Shown: piece by piece, positions 8,588-17,407 of the stretch
How the letters are laid out: each line of letters starts with the position of its first letter
How positions within the stretch are numbered: position 1 is the first letter of the stretch
Assembly: GCF_003298775.1 (NCBI RefSeq)
Contig: NZ_QNTQ01000004.1
Coordinates: forward strand, 1-64,000
Direction of reading: 5' to 3'
From: Rhodosalinus halophilus
GTDB lineage: Bacteria > Pseudomonadota > Alphaproteobacteria > Rhodobacterales > Rhodobacteraceae
Length of the DNA: 64,000 nt
Notes under the pieces: generated by a model
What the model saw: only the letters and a program-made list of their open reading frames with translations
What the model was told of the DNA's origin: nothing
The model's database searches: none
Translations under genes and position numbers: made by a program

Positions 8588-8601
8588 TGTTAGCGCTGAC
8601 A
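8588..8601. promoter_or_regulatory. Palindromic operator, LacI-family-like, upstream of edd
   Basis: TGTTAGCGCTGACA is a 14-base palindrome with one mismatched pair around a central GC. Its form (TGTTAGCGCTAACA-like) resembles LacI-family operators of sugar-acid genes. It lies 34 bases before the edd start, so a bound repressor would block edd-eda transcription, and possibly also affect the divergent methyltransferase gene. No regulator gene is nearby. Confidence 0.55.
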
Positions 8602-8634
8602 CCGGATGCTATCTCTGATGCCAGGAGGATGCCC

Positions 8635-10437
8635 ATGCCCCTCGACGCCACCATCGCCCGCGTCACGGACACCATCATGGCCCGCTCGGCCGACACGCGC
8701 CGCGACTACCTCGACCGGATGCGCCGCGCGGCAGACGAGGGCCCGCGCCGCGCGCATCTGTCGTGCTCGAACCAGGCGCATGCCTACGCCGCCTCCGGCC
8801 CCGACAAGGAGACGCTGGCAGGCCACCGCGCGCCCAACCTCGGGATCGTGACCGCCTACAACGACATGCTCTCGGCGCATCAGCCCTTCGAGCGGTTTCC
8901 CGACCTGATCCGCGCCGCGGCGCGCGCCGCGGGCGGCACGGCACAGGTCGCGGGGGGCGTGCCGGCGATGTGCGACGGCGTCACGCAGGGGCAGGCAGGG
9001 ATGGAGCTGTCGCTTTTCTCCCGCGACGTGATCGCGCTGGCCGCGGGCGTGGCGCTCAGCCACAACACCTTCGACGCCGCCGCCTACCTCGGCGTCTGCG
9101 ACAAGATCGTGCCGGGGCTGGTGATCGCGGCGGCGACCTTCGGACACCTGCCCACGGTCTTCATCCCCGCCGGCCCGATGACCAGCGGCCTGCCCAACGA
9201 CGAGAAGGCGAAGGTGCGCCAGCAATTCGCCGCCGGCGAGGTGGACCGCGAGGCGCTGATGCGCGCCGAGATGGCGGCCTACCACGGGCCGGGCACCTGC
9301 ACCTTCTACGGCACCGCGAACTCCAACCAGATGCTGATGGAGATCATGGGCCTGCACCTGCCGGGGGCGAGCTTCGTCAACCCCGGCACGCCGCTGCGTG
9401 ACGCGCTGACGGCGGCGGCGGTGGAGCGGGTGCTGGGCCTGACCCGGCTCGGCAACGCCTACACGCCGGCCTGCGACATTCTGGACGAACGCGCCTTCGT
9501 CAACGGAATGGTCGGGCTGATGGCGACGGGCGGCTCGACGAACCTGGTGATCCATCTGCCTGCCATGGCGCGCGCGGCGGGCATCCTGCTGGAGCCCGAG
9601 GATTTCGACGCGGTCTCCTCCGTCACGCCGCTGATGGCGCGGATCTATCCCAATGGCCTCGCCGACGTGAACCACTTCCACGCCGCGGGCGGGATGGCCT
9701 ATCTGATCGGCGAACTGCTGGAGGCGGGTCTGCTGCACGCCGACGTGACGACCGTCGCCGGGCCCGGCCTGTCCCGCTACACGGAGGAGCCGAAGCTGCA
9801 GGACGGCGCGCTGTCCTGGCAGGCCGGCCCGCGCGAGAGCCTCAACGACCGCATCCTGCGGCCCCACGACGACCCCTTCCAGCCGACCGGGGGGCTCGCG
9901 CAGCTCACGGGCAATCTCGGCGAAGGGGTCATCAAGATCTCGGCCGTCCGGCCCGAGCATCAGGCGATCGAGGCGCCCGCACGGGTCTTCGACGACCCGG
10001 CGGCGGTTCTGGCCGCCTTCAAGGCAGGTCAATTCACGGAAGACTGCGTGATCGTCCTGCGGTTCCAGGGGCCGCGGGCGAACGGCATGCCCGAACTGCA
10101 CGGGCTGACCCCGGCGCTCTCCGTGCTGCTCGACCGCGGGCTGAAGGTGGCGCTCGTCACCGACGGGCGCATGTCCGGCGCGAGCGGAAAGGTGCCGGCG
10201 GCGCTTCACTTGAGCCCCGAGGCCGCGATGGGCGGCGCGCTCGCGATGCTCCAGGACGGCGACCTGATCCGCCTCGACGCACGCGCCGGCACGCTCGAGA
10301 CAGAGGCCGACCTCGGTGCCCGCAGCCCCGCCACGCCGGACCTCTCGGCCAACCGCCATGGCACGGGACGCGAGCTGTTCCAACTCTTCCGCGACCGGGT
10401 GGGCGAGGCGCGGTACGGCGCGGCCAGCCTTGTCTGA
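8635..10437 (+). CDS. edd: 6-phosphogluconate dehydratase (Entner-Doudoroff)
   Basis: Dehydrates 6-phosphogluconate to 2-keto-3-deoxy-6-phosphogluconate; a cytoplasmic iron-sulfur enzyme of the IlvD/Edd family. The 600 residues are the normal length. Recognisable stretches are [19 protein letters not shown], the cysteine-containing [16 protein letters not shown] (C113) and GVCDKIVPG (C155), and [18 protein letters not shown] near the C terminus. AGGAGG at 8623-8628 is spaced 6 bases from ATG 8635; an ATG at 8629 touches the ribosome site and is rejected. The next gene is eda, so the pair makes the complete lower Entner-Doudoroff branch. zwf and pgl are not in the window. Confidence 0.97.
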   Translation: MPLDATIARVTDTIMARSADTRRDYLDRMRRAADEGPRRAHLSCSNQAHAYAASGPDKETLAGHRAPNLGIVTAYNDMLSAHQPFERFPDLIRAAARAAGGTAQVAGGVPAMCDGVTQGQAGMELSLFSRDVIALAAGVALSHNTFDAAAYLGVCDKIVPGLVIAAATFGHLPTVFIPAGPMTSGLPNDEKAKVRQQFAAGEVDREALMRAEMAAYHGPGTCTFYGTANSNQMLMEIMGLHLPGASFVNPGTPLRDALTAAAVERVLGLTRLGNAYTPACDILDERAFVNGMVGLMATGGSTNLVIHLPAMARAAGILLEPEDFDAVSSVTPLMARIYPNGLADVNHFHAAGGMAYLIGELLEAGLLHADVTTVAGPGLSRYTEEPKLQDGALSWQAGPRESLNDRILRPHDDPFQPTGGLAQLTGNLGEGVIKISAVRPEHQAIEAPARVFDDPAAVLAAFKAGQFTEDCVIVLRFQGPRANGMPELHGLTPALSVLLDRGLKVALVTDGRMSGASGKVPAALHLSPEAAMGGALAMLQDGDLIRLDARAGTLETEADLGARSPATPDLSANRHGTGRELFQLFRDRVGEARYGAASLV

Positions 10438-10477
10438 CGTCTGCCGCAGGGGCCGGGCGCGCCACGGGGCGTGCGCC

Positions 10478-10525
10478 TTTCAATGGTCCGGAAATACCCC
10501 GGGGGTCCGGGGGCAGCGCCCCCGG
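10478..10525 (+). repeat. Dispersed intergenic repeat, copy 2, with strong hairpin
   Basis: The element has TTTCAATGGTCC at 10478-10489, AAATACCCC at 10492-10500, then a perfect hairpin at 10507-10525 (CCGGGGGC-AGC-GCCCCCGG, 8-base stem, 3-base loop). It fills the 129 bases between edd and eda and could trim or stabilise the edd-eda transcript. Related copies are at 4811-4835 and 21838-21893. Confidence 0.75.
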
Positions 10526-10566
10526 CGGGCCGCGCGCGGCCCGATCCCTGCGCATGGGGCCGGCCC

Positions 10567-11202
10567 ATGACGCCCGCCGACTCCAGCGCCCGGATGCGCG
10601 CCCTCTGCGCCCGCGCGCCGGTGATACCGGTGCTGGTGATCGAGGACGCAGGCCTTGCCCGCCCACTGGCCGAAGCGCTCGTCGCCGGCGGGCTGCCGGT
10701 GCTGGAGGTCACCCTGCGCACGCCCATCGCGCTCGAGGCGATCCGCGCCATGGCGGAGGTGCCGGGCGCCGAGGTGGGCGCGGGCACGGTGCTGACGGCA
10801 GGCGATCTCGCGGCCGCCAGACAGACGGGCGCAGGCTTCGCCGTTTCTCCCGGCGCGACGCCCGCGCTGCTCGACGCGGCCGAAGCCGAGGGCCTGCCGC
10901 TGCTGCCGGGGGCTGCGACCGCCTCGGAGGCGATGGCCCTGCTCGCGCGCGGCCACGACGTGGCGAAGTTTTTCCCCGCGGCGGCGATGGGCGGCGCGGC
11001 CGCGCTCGCTGCGCTGGGCGGCCCGCTGCCGCAGGTGGCCTGGTGCCCGACCGGGGGAATCAGTCCCGCCACGGCGCCGGATTTTCTCGCCCTGCCCAAC
11101 GTGCTCTGCGTCGGCGGCAGCTGGGTCGCGCCGAGGGCGATGCTCGAGGCGCGCGACTGGGCGGGGATCGAAGAGCGCGCGCGGGCAGCCGCCGCGCTGT
11201 GA
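10567..11202 (+). CDS. eda: KDPG/KHG aldolase (Entner-Doudoroff)
   Basis: Cleaves 2-keto-3-deoxy-6-phosphogluconate into pyruvate and glyceraldehyde-3-phosphate. This 211-residue class I aldolase shows the catalytic glutamate E47 (LEVTLRTP), the GAGTVL strand, and the Schiff-base lysine K134 in VAKFFPA, followed by a C-terminal PTGGIS phosphate-binding loop. It lies 129 bases behind edd; the gap is occupied by a repeat with a strong hairpin, so the two may be expressed at different levels from one transcript. The gene converges with a small conserved gene on the other strand. Confidence 0.97.
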   Translation: MTPADSSARMRALCARAPVIPVLVIEDAGLARPLAEALVAGGLPVLEVTLRTPIALEAIRAMAEVPGAEVGAGTVLTAGDLAAARQTGAGFAVSPGATPALLDAAEAEGLPLLPGAATASEAMALLARGHDVAKFFPAAAMGGAAALAALGGPLPQVAWCPTGGISPATAPDFLALPNVLCVGGSWVAPRAMLEARDWAGIEERARAAAAL

Positions 11203-11249
11203 GCCGCGGGCAGACCGGCGCACGCAGACGCGGACCCGCGGCGCCCGCC

Positions 11250-11516
11250 TCAGCCGCGCGCCCGGCTCCGTGCCCCGCCGCGGCGCCGCGGCCTCGCGCC
11301 CTCGGCAAGTCCTTCCCGAAGAACCCGCGTCATCGGGTGGTCCTCCGCCGCGCGCGCGTGGCGCGCGAGCAGCGCCTCGATCGCGGCACGCGCATCCGCC
11401 TCCGGTGGCAGCGAGAGCGCCCAGTCGAGGAAGATCGACCGGCACTCGGCCTCCGTGATCCCCTCGATGCGGTAGGCCTCGCGGACGAGGCCCTTGCGAT
11501 CCGGCTCCCCGATCAT
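11250..11516 (-). CDS. Small conserved protein coupled to glnE
   Basis: An 88-residue soluble protein with an acidic, helical first half (LVREAYRIEGITEAECRSIFLDWALSL split around residues 10-36) and a basic Arg-rich tail (ARPRRRGGARSRARG). I recognise it as a conserved hypothetical found near glnE in Rhodobacterales but know no function. Its ATG overlaps the glnE stop by 4 bases (ATGA), so it is translated from the same message. A link to nitrogen regulation is only suggested by position. Confidence 0.7.
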   Translation of the reverse strand: MIGEPDRKGLVREAYRIEGITEAECRSIFLDWALSLPPEADARAAIEALLARHARAAEDHPMTRVLREGLAEGARPRRRGGARSRARG

Positions 11517-14296
11517 TTCTCCGCCCCTTCCGCCTCGGGCAGGGCCGCGTCGATCACCGCCGCGGCGCGCGCCGTCACCTCGTCCAGACGCGCCTGCAGC
11601 GCGTCCAGCCCCTCGATCCCGGTCAGCCGGGCGAGAAAGGCCGCGCCTCCCTCGCCGATCCGGTCCGCGTCGAGCGGGCCCTCGCTGAGCAGTTTCGAGG
11701 CGAGCTGCACCTGCCAGAGCAGGCGTTCCGCCTCGGCCAGCGCCGCGTAGCCCTCGGCATCCACAAGCCCTGCCCGTTCGGCCGCCGCGAGCCCGTCCGC
11801 GGCATTCCGTGACGGTTCTGCGGCAAGCAGCGCGCCGGTCTGCGCCACGAGATCCACGTCCTGCAGACGGCCGGGGCCGAGCTTGGCGTCCCAGGGGCCT
11901 TCCGGGGTCTTCGCCGCGCGCACCCGCGCGCGCATCGCGGCGGCCTCGCGCAGGACGGTGTCGCGGTCCTTGCGGCCCAGCACCGTGCGCCGGAAGGCCT
12001 CGACCTCTTGGGCGAGGTCGGCCCCGCCCGCGACGGGACGCGCCCGCGTCAGCGCGAGATGCTCCCAGACCCAGGCCTCGCGGCGCTGATACGCCTCGAA
12101 GCTCGCGCGCGAGGTCGCCACCGGACCCTGCCGCCCGGAAGGGCGCAGGCGCATGTCCACGTCGTAGAGCCTGCCCTCGGCGGTCTGCGCGCTCATCGCG
12201 GTCACCAGCGCCTGTGTCAGACGCGCGTAATAGGCGCGCGCCGAGAGCGGCCGGCGCCCGTCGGACTGCTCGACCCCCTCCGCCTCGTAGATCACGATGA
12301 GATCGAGGTCCGAGACCGAGGTCATCCGCCGCGCGCCGAGCGAGCCCATGCCCAGCACCACCGCGCCGCGCCCCGGCGGATCCCCGTGCTTGCGCGCGAA
12401 CTCGACGACCACGGCGGGCCAGAGCGCGCGCAGGCAGGCCTCGGCGAGATCGGCGTAGTGGCCGCCGGCCTCGGCGCAGCCGATCTGCCCGCGCAGGAGA
12501 TGCACGCCGATGCGGAAATGCACCTCCTTGGCCCAGCGGCGGGCCGTGTCGAGCTGGCGCTCGTAGTCCTCGGCCTCGGCAAGCTGTGCCGCCAGCGTCT
12601 GCGTCAGCTCCTCCGCGTCGGGCAGCGGCTCGAAGAAATCCCCGGCGATCACGGCGTCGAAAACCCCGGCATGGCGCGAGAGATAGCGCGCGAGCGCCGG
12701 CGCGGTTCCGGCGATGTCCACGACGAGGTCGATGAGATGCGGATTGGCCTCGAAAAGCGCGAAGAGCTGGACGCCCGCAGGCAGGCCCGCGAGGAACCCG
12801 TCGAAGGCCGCCAGTGCCTCCTCGGGCCGGGCGGTGCGCGAGAGCCGCGCCAGAATGTCAGGCTTCAGCCGTTCGAAGATCGCAACCGCACGGCTCGAGC
12901 GAAGCGCCGGATAGGTCGGCCAGCGCTGGGTGATCGATGTGTCTATCTCGGGGATCTCCGGCGCGGGCCGCGCGGCGTCGGGGGCGAAGAAATCCTCCGT
13001 CAGCGCGTGAACCTCGGTGAGCCGGTCGAAGAGATCGCGGCGCAACGCCTCTTCCTCAACGCCCATGAAGGCGGCGAGCCGCGCGAACCCCTCGTCGGAG
13101 CGCGGCAGATCGTGCGTCTGCTGGTCGCGCAGCATCTGCACCCGGTGCTCGACCTCGCGGTGCGCACGGTAATGGGCGACGAGCTTTTCCGCCGTCTCCT
13201 CCGGCACCCAGCCCTTGCGCGCCAGCACGCGCAGCCCCTCGACGGTGCCGCGCACGCGCAGGTCGGGGTCGCGGCCCCCGGCGATGATCTGGCGGGTCTG
13301 GGTGAAGAACTCGATCTCGCGGATGCCGCCGCGGCCCAGCTTCATGTCGTGGCCCGGCAGCGTGATCGGCCCGAAGAGCCCCTTGTGCTCGCGGATGGCC
13401 AGGCGCATCGCGTGCGCGTCCTCGATCGCGGCGAAGTCGAGATGCTTGCGCCAGACGAAGGGCCGGAGCGCCTCGAGGAACCGGCCGCCCGCCGCCGTGT
13501 CGCCGGCACACGGTCGCGCCTTGACGTAGGCGGCGCGCTCCCAGGTACGGCCGAGGCTCTCGTAATAGCTTTCGGCCACGTTCATGCCGAGAATGACCGG
13601 CGTGACCGACGGATCCGGGCGCAGCCGCAGATCGGTGCGGAAGACGTAGCCCTCCTCCGTCTGCTCGGCGAGCAGCGCCGTCATCCGGCGCACGGCGCGC
13701 ACGAGGCCCGCGCGCGCCTCCTGCACCTCGCCGTTCTCGTAGCGCCCTTCGTCGAAGAGGCAGATCAGGTCGATGTCCGAGGAATAGTTGAGCTCATGCG
13801 CGCCCATCTTGCCCATCGCGAGCGCGAAGGCGCCGCAGCCCTCGGCGAGAGCGGCCTCGTCCTGCCCCGGCAGCCGGCCGCGCCTGAGTTCCGCGGCGAG
13901 CCCGGCGCGCAGCCCGAGACCGACGGCGTGATCCGCGAAGCGCGTGAGCGTGCCGGTCACCTCCTCGAGCGACCAGGCGCCGGCCAGATCGGCCAGCGCG
14001 ATCGTCAGCGCGACCCGGCGCTTCGCGCGCCGCAGCTCGGCGCCCAGCGCATCGGGGGCGAGCGTGTCGAGCCGCGCCGTCTCGGCCGCGACCGCGCCCT
14101 CCGGATCGGCGAAGGCGGCGGGCAGCCAGTCCCCTTCCTTGTGGATCAGGGCGAGCAAATGCGGGCTGCAGCCCGCCGCCCCCTCGATCAGCCGGGCGAG
14201 GTAGCCCTCGGCCTCGGGACAGGCGGCGCGCGCCTCGGCGCCGCGGTCGGGCTCGAAGGGGTGCGGAAGGCGGGTGATGCGCGACGCGAGCTCCAT
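11513..14296 (-). CDS. glnE: Glutamine synthetase adenylyltransferase / adenylyl-removing enzyme
   Basis: Adds AMP to, and removes it from, glutamine synthetase under PII control. The 927-residue protein has the expected duplicated nucleotidyltransferase layout. The N-terminal (adenylyl-removing) domain carries ELNYSSDIDLICLFDE, and the C-terminal (adenylylating) domain carries SLGARRMTSVSDLDLIVIYE, each followed by RLRP-type segments (TDLRLRPDPS and VDMRLRPSGR). A GTG at 14314 is in frame 18 bases upstream; ATG 14296 (MELASRITRLPHPF) is preferred, though neither has a clear ribosome site. It overlaps the following small gene by 4 bases. Confidence 0.96.
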   Translation of the reverse strand: MELASRITRLPHPFEPDRGAEARAACPEAEGYLARLIEGAAGCSPHLLALIHKEGDWLPAAFADPEGAVAAETARLDTLAPDALGAELRRAKRRVALTIALADLAGAWSLEEVTGTLTRFADHAVGLGLRAGLAAELRRGRLPGQDEAALAEGCGAFALAMGKMGAHELNYSSDIDLICLFDEGRYENGEVQEARAGLVRAVRRMTALLAEQTEEGYVFRTDLRLRPDPSVTPVILGMNVAESYYESLGRTWERAAYVKARPCAGDTAAGGRFLEALRPFVWRKHLDFAAIEDAHAMRLAIREHKGLFGPITLPGHDMKLGRGGIREIEFFTQTRQIIAGGRDPDLRVRGTVEGLRVLARKGWVPEETAEKLVAHYRAHREVEHRVQMLRDQQTHDLPRSDEGFARLAAFMGVEEEALRRDLFDRLTEVHALTEDFFAPDAARPAPEIPEIDTSITQRWPTYPALRSSRAVAIFERLKPDILARLSRTARPEEALAAFDGFLAGLPAGVQLFALFEANPHLIDLVVDIAGTAPALARYLSRHAGVFDAVIAGDFFEPLPDAEELTQTLAAQLAEAEDYERQLDTARRWAKEVHFRIGVHLLRGQIGCAEAGGHYADLAEACLRALWPAVVVEFARKHGDPPGRGAVVLGMGSLGARRMTSVSDLDLIVIYEAEGVEQSDGRRPLSARAYYARLTQALVTAMSAQTAEGRLYDVDMRLRPSGRQGPVATSRASFEAYQRREAWVWEHLALTRARPVAGGADLAQEVEAFRRTVLGRKDRDTVLREAAAMRARVRAAKTPEGPWDAKLGPGRLQDVDLVAQTGALLAAEPSRNAADGLAAAERAGLVDAEGYAALAEAERLLWQVQLASKLLSEGPLDADRIGEGGAAFLARLTGIEGLDALQARLDEVTARAAAVIDAALPEAEGAEK

Positions 14297-14399
14297 GTGG
14301 CGAGAGATGCGCACGCGCGCGGCCCGCGGTCAATCGGGGCGGGGTTGCCAATCGCGGCGAAAGCCTCTTGGCTGCGCCGCGAGCGCAGCGGAGAGACCG

Positions 14400-14867
14400 A
14401 TGAGCAAGAGCGTCAGACGAGTGCGGGCCGCGCTGGAGGCGGCCGGCATCACCCCCGACATCCGCGAGCTGGGCGAGACGCGGACCGCCGAGCAGGCCGC
14501 CGCGGCGGTGGGCTGCACGCTCGACCAGATCGTCAAGTCGATCATCTTCCGTGGCGAGCGGAGCGGCCATGCGCAGCTGTTTCTCACCGCGGGCGGCAAT
14601 CGCGTGGACGCGACGAAGGCCGCCGCGCTGGCCGGCGAGCCGCTGGGCAAGGCCGACGCGGCGCTGGTCCGGGCCGAGACCGGCTTCGCCATCGGCGGAG
14701 TCGCGCCCCTGGGCCTCGTCACGGCGGTGCCGAGCTGGCTCGACCCCCGTCTGCTCGACTTCGATCTGGTCTGGGCGGCGGCGGGCACGCCGCGGCACGT
14801 CTTCCCCATCGCGCCCGGCAAGCTGCGCGAGCTCACCGGCGCGCAGAGCGCCGACTTCGTCGAATGA
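14400..14867 (+). CDS. YbaK/ProX-type aminoacyl-tRNA deacylase
   Basis: A 155-residue YbaK/EbsC-type protein, a family that hydrolyses mischarged tRNA such as Cys-tRNA(Pro) in trans. Features seen: CTLDQIVKSIIFRGE with the conserved lysine at about residue 45, FLTAGGNRVDATKAA, and the glycine-rich ETGFAIGGVAPLG loop that shapes the active site. GGAGAG at 14391-14396 precedes the start. It is divergent from glnE. Substrate specificity (Cys, Ala or another amino acid) cannot be set from sequence alone. Confidence 0.9.
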   Translation: MSKSVRRVRAALEAAGITPDIRELGETRTAEQAAAAVGCTLDQIVKSIIFRGERSGHAQLFLTAGGNRVDATKAAALAGEPLGKADAALVRAETGFAIGGVAPLGLVTAVPSWLDPRLLDFDLVWAAAGTPRHVFPIAPGKLRELTGAQSADFVE

Positions 14868-14908
14868 GCAAAGATTTAATCTTGCGACTTCAGGGCCTTG
14901 CTCCAAAA

Positions 14909-14927
14909 ATGTAAAAATCCTTCACAT
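14909..14927. promoter_or_regulatory. Inverted repeat, distal copy, upstream of DUF2852 gene
   Basis: ATGTAAA-N5-TTCACAT, a 19-base dyad with one mismatched pair, matches the proximal copy at 14967-14985 in arms, spacer length and the trailing CGA. The two centres are 58 bases apart. It is a candidate binding site of an unidentified regulator. Confidence 0.55.
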
Positions 14928-14966
14928 CGACCCTTGCAGCCGGGCCCCGGGCTTCCGATCTGAGGG

Positions 14967-14985
14967 ATGTGAAAGGCATTCACAT
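14967..14985. promoter_or_regulatory. Inverted repeat, proximal copy, upstream of DUF2852 gene
   Basis: ATGTGAA-N5-TTCACAT is a perfect dyad (one more pair, G14966 to C14986, extends it). It ends 18 bases before the ATG at 15004, close to where promoter and ribosome site must lie, so a bound protein should repress. The 5-base spacer gives TGTGA-N7-TCACA, one base too long for a CRP site. Confidence 0.6.
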
Positions 14986-15003
14986 CGAACAGTGGAGAGA
15001 CGC

Positions 15004-15432
15004 ATGACACCCGCCGCAACCGACACGATGGACCGCTACGACCGCCCGTCCCCGATGGGATGGTTCGCCCGCGCCGAGGCCTGGCTCGACGACAAGGGCA
15101 AGGGCGCCTGGATCGCCGCGATGGTTCTCGGCTTCATCCTCTTCTGGCCCCTGGGCCTCGCCCTTCTGGCCTACATGATCTGGAGCAAGCGCATGTTCTC
15201 GAAATCCTGCCGCACCCGCACCGCCCGCCATGGCATGGCCGCGATGAAGAGTTCGGGCAACAGCGCCTTCGACGCCTACAAGGCCGAGACGCTGAAGCGG
15301 CTCGAGGACGAGCAGGAGGCCTTCGAATCCTTCCTCGAGCGTCTGCGCGCCGCCAAGGACAAGGCCGAGTTCGACCAGTTCATGGAAGAACGCGCGCGCA
15401 AGGCCGCGGAAACCCGGCCCGACGCGGGCTGA
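15004..15432 (+). CDS. DUF2852 family membrane protein
   Basis: A 142-residue protein of the DUF2852 family. One transmembrane segment (about residues 35-58, AMVLGFILFWPLGLALLAYM) is followed by WSKRMF and a long charged helix with coiled-coil character (about 80-140, rich in Glu, Lys and Arg). Function is unknown. GGAGAG at 14994-14999 precedes the ATG. It stands alone behind two matching inverted repeats and before a strong hairpin, so it looks like a separately regulated single-gene unit. Confidence 0.85.
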   Translation: MTPAATDTMDRYDRPSPMGWFARAEAWLDDKGKGAWIAAMVLGFILFWPLGLALLAYMIWSKRMFSKSCRTRTARHGMAAMKSSGNSAFDAYKAETLKRLEDEQEAFESFLERLRAAKDKAEFDQFMEERARKAAETRPDAG

Positions 15433-15446
15433 CGGAACGACGCCGC

Positions 15447-15474
15447 GCGCCGCCCGGCCAAGTCCGGGCGGCGC
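15447..15474 (+). terminator. Strong hairpin after DUF2852 gene
   Basis: An 11-base perfect stem (GCGCCGCCCGG pairing with CCGGGCGGCGC) encloses the 6-base loop CCAAGT. The stop codon ends 14 bases before it and the next gene starts 30 bases after. The tail is C-rich with few T, as often in high-GC genomes. Confidence 0.75.
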
Positions 15475-15504
15475 CCTTCCCCCCTCTCACCGGAGCGCCC
15501 GAAG

Positions 15505-15954
15505 ATGCACAGCCACGATGACCACGCGCTTCTGCCCGATCCCGCGCGCCAGCCCGAGTTCTACGCCGACGTGCCGGTCAAGCGGCTCCTGGCATGGGTT
15601 TTCGACATCCTCCTGGTGGCCGTCCTGTGCCTGCTCGCGCTGCCCTTCACCGCCTTCACCGGCATCTTCTTCTTTCCCTTCCTGATGCTGGTCGTCGGCC
15701 TGATCTACAGGACGCTCACCATCGCGGGCGGCTCCGCCACCTGGGGGATGCGGCTGATGTCGATCGAGCTGCGCGACCGCCGCGGCGAGCGGCTCGATTC
15801 CGGACAGGCGCTGCTGCACACGATCGGCTACAGCGTCTCCATCGCCTTCCCGCTCCTGCAGGCGATCTCGGTCGTGCTGATGCTGACCGGGGAGCGGCGG
15901 CAGGGGCTGACCGATCTCGTGCTCGGCACGGTGATGCTCAACCGCCGCGCATGA
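15505..15954 (+). CDS. RDD family membrane protein
   Basis: A 149-residue RDD-domain protein. Three to four hydrophobic segments are visible (about 30-48, 52-70 and 108-128). The conserved charged positions are present: [14 protein letters not shown] carries the first Arg-Asp pair, [17 protein letters not shown] the central element, and [14 protein letters not shown] the last Asp. The family includes proteins proposed to act in Na+/H+ exchange, but most members are uncharacterised, so no substrate is offered. It lies behind the terminator-like hairpin of the DUF2852 gene and 79 bases ahead of the transferase gene. Confidence 0.85.
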   Translation: MHSHDDHALLPDPARQPEFYADVPVKRLLAWVFDILLVAVLCLLALPFTAFTGIFFFPFLMLVVGLIYRTLTIAGGSATWGMRLMSIELRDRRGERLDSGQALLHTIGYSVSIAFPLLQAISVVLMLTGERRQGLTDLVLGTVMLNRRA

Positions 15955-16033
15955 CGCGAGGCGCCGCGCGCGAGCCTCTTGGCCGCTCCGGACGGGCTTG
16001 CTATCGTCCTGCCCAGCAATAGCTGGGACGGGA

Positions 16034-16855
16034 ATGCGACACACCCTTGCGATCGCGCCGCAATTCTATGTGACGGCTCCGCAGCCCTGCCCCTATCTCG
16101 AGGGGCGGATGGAGCGGAAGCTGTTCACTGCTCTGCAGGGCGAAGGCGCGGAGGCGCTGAACGACACGCTCTCGCGGCAGGGCTTCCGGCGCTCGCAGAA
16201 CGTGCTCTACCGTCCGTCCTGTTCTGACTGTTCGGCCTGCCTCTCGGCGCGGATCGACGTCTCGGCCTTCCGCCCCTCCAAGAGCCAGCGGCGCACGCTC
16301 AAGCGCAACGAGGGGCTGGTGCGGCGGGTGACCTCGCCCTGGGCCACCGAAGAGCAATACGCGCTCTTCCGCCGTTATCTCGACAGCCGGCACTCGGACG
16401 GCGGCATGGCCGACATGGATGTCTTCGAGTTCGCCGCCATGATCGAGGAGACCCCGGTGCGCTCGCGCGTGATCGAATATTCGCAGCGCGAGACCGGCGA
16501 GCTCGTCGCGGTCTGTCTGAGCGACATGCTCGAGGACGGCGTGAGCATGGTCTATTCCTTCTACGCGCCGGACCGGCCGAAGGACAGCCTCGGCACCTAC
16601 GTGATCCTCGACCATGTGCAGATCGCCCGCGAGGCAGGGCTGCCCTACGTCTATCTGGGCTACTGGGTGCCCGGCAGCCCGAAGATGGGCTACAAGGCCA
16701 AGTTCTCGGGGCTCGAGGTCTATGCGCAGGGAGAGTGGCAGCGCATGCGCGACCCGCGCGACTACGACACCGAGCTGCACCCGCTTTCGACCGATCCCAT
16801 CGCCGAACAGGTCGCCAACATCGCCCTTCCCGGGTCACGCCCCGCCAAGGGCTGA
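16034..16855 (+). CDS. bpt: Arginyl/leucyl-tRNA--protein transferase (Bpt/Ate family)
   Basis: Transfers an amino acid (leucine in Bpt-type, arginine in Ate-type enzymes) from tRNA to N-terminal acidic residues, marking proteins for N-end-rule degradation. The 273 residues show the N-terminal CPYLEGR (C19), the Cys-rich [15 protein letters not shown], and the GNAT-like core [16 protein letters not shown] with [18 protein letters not shown]. The bacterial Bpt form is expected to add leucine; sequence alone cannot exclude arginine. GGGACGGGA just before ATG 16034 is a close ribosome site. Confidence 0.93.
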   Translation: MRHTLAIAPQFYVTAPQPCPYLEGRMERKLFTALQGEGAEALNDTLSRQGFRRSQNVLYRPSCSDCSACLSARIDVSAFRPSKSQRRTLKRNEGLVRRVTSPWATEEQYALFRRYLDSRHSDGGMADMDVFEFAAMIEETPVRSRVIEYSQRETGELVAVCLSDMLEDGVSMVYSFYAPDRPKDSLGTYVILDHVQIAREAGLPYVYLGYWVPGSPKMGYKAKFSGLEVYAQGEWQRMRDPRDYDTELHPLSTDPIAEQVANIALPGSRPAKG

Positions 16856-16886
16856 GTCCGGCGCGCCCCGAGGCGGAAAGGACCGC

Positions 16887-17336
16887 ATGCCCGCGACAGA
16901 GATACGCCCGCTGCGCGCCGAGGACGAGGCGGACTGGCGCCGGCTGTGGCGCGCCTATCTCCACTTCTACGGAACGGAGGTTGCGGAAGAGGTCTACGCG
17001 ACCGCCTTCGCCCGCCTCCTGTCGGACGCGCCGGGAGAACTCCGGGGCAGGATCGCCACGGTCGAGGGCGTGCCGCGCGGGCTGGTGCATTTCCTCTTTC
17101 ACCGGCACATGTGGAAGCTCGAGGATGTCTGCTATCTACAGGATCTCTACGTCGCGCCCGAGGCGCGTGGCGCCGGGCTCGGCCGTGCGCTGATCGAGAC
17201 GGTCTATGCCGAGGCCGACGCCGCCGGCGCGCCGGCCGTCTGGTGGCTCACGCAGGAGTTCAACACGACCGCCCGACGCCTCTACGACCGGATCGGCGTG
17301 CTGACCCCCTTCATCCGCTACAACCGCCCGCTCTGA
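16887..17336 (+). CDS. GNAT family N-acetyltransferase
   Basis: A 149-residue GNAT enzyme. The acetyl-CoA loop is seen in YLQDLYVAPEARGAGLGRAL (motif A, R/Q-x-x-G-x-G/A type), and NTTARRLYDRIG near the end is motif B. The substrate is not deducible; enzymes of this size act on amino acids, polyamines or protein N termini. AGGCGGAAAGGA lies ahead of ATG 16887. It follows bpt by 31 bases on the same strand and may be co-transcribed with it. Confidence 0.88.
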   Translation: MPATEIRPLRAEDEADWRRLWRAYLHFYGTEVAEEVYATAFARLLSDAPGELRGRIATVEGVPRGLVHFLFHRHMWKLEDVCYLQDLYVAPEARGAGLGRALIETVYAEADAAGAPAVWWLTQEFNTTARRLYDRIGVLTPFIRYNRPL

Positions 17337-17407
17337 TCCGGGGCCGCCCGCTTCCCCCGGCCGCCGTTTCCGGCTAGAGCGCAGCGCGTGACGACCTGGT
17401 GGCAGAC

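Noticed and set aside
14968-14984. CRP/FNR-type or PpsR-type site
   Set aside because: TGTGA-N7-TCACA is one base too long for CRP, and TGT-N11-ACA is one base too short for PpsR.
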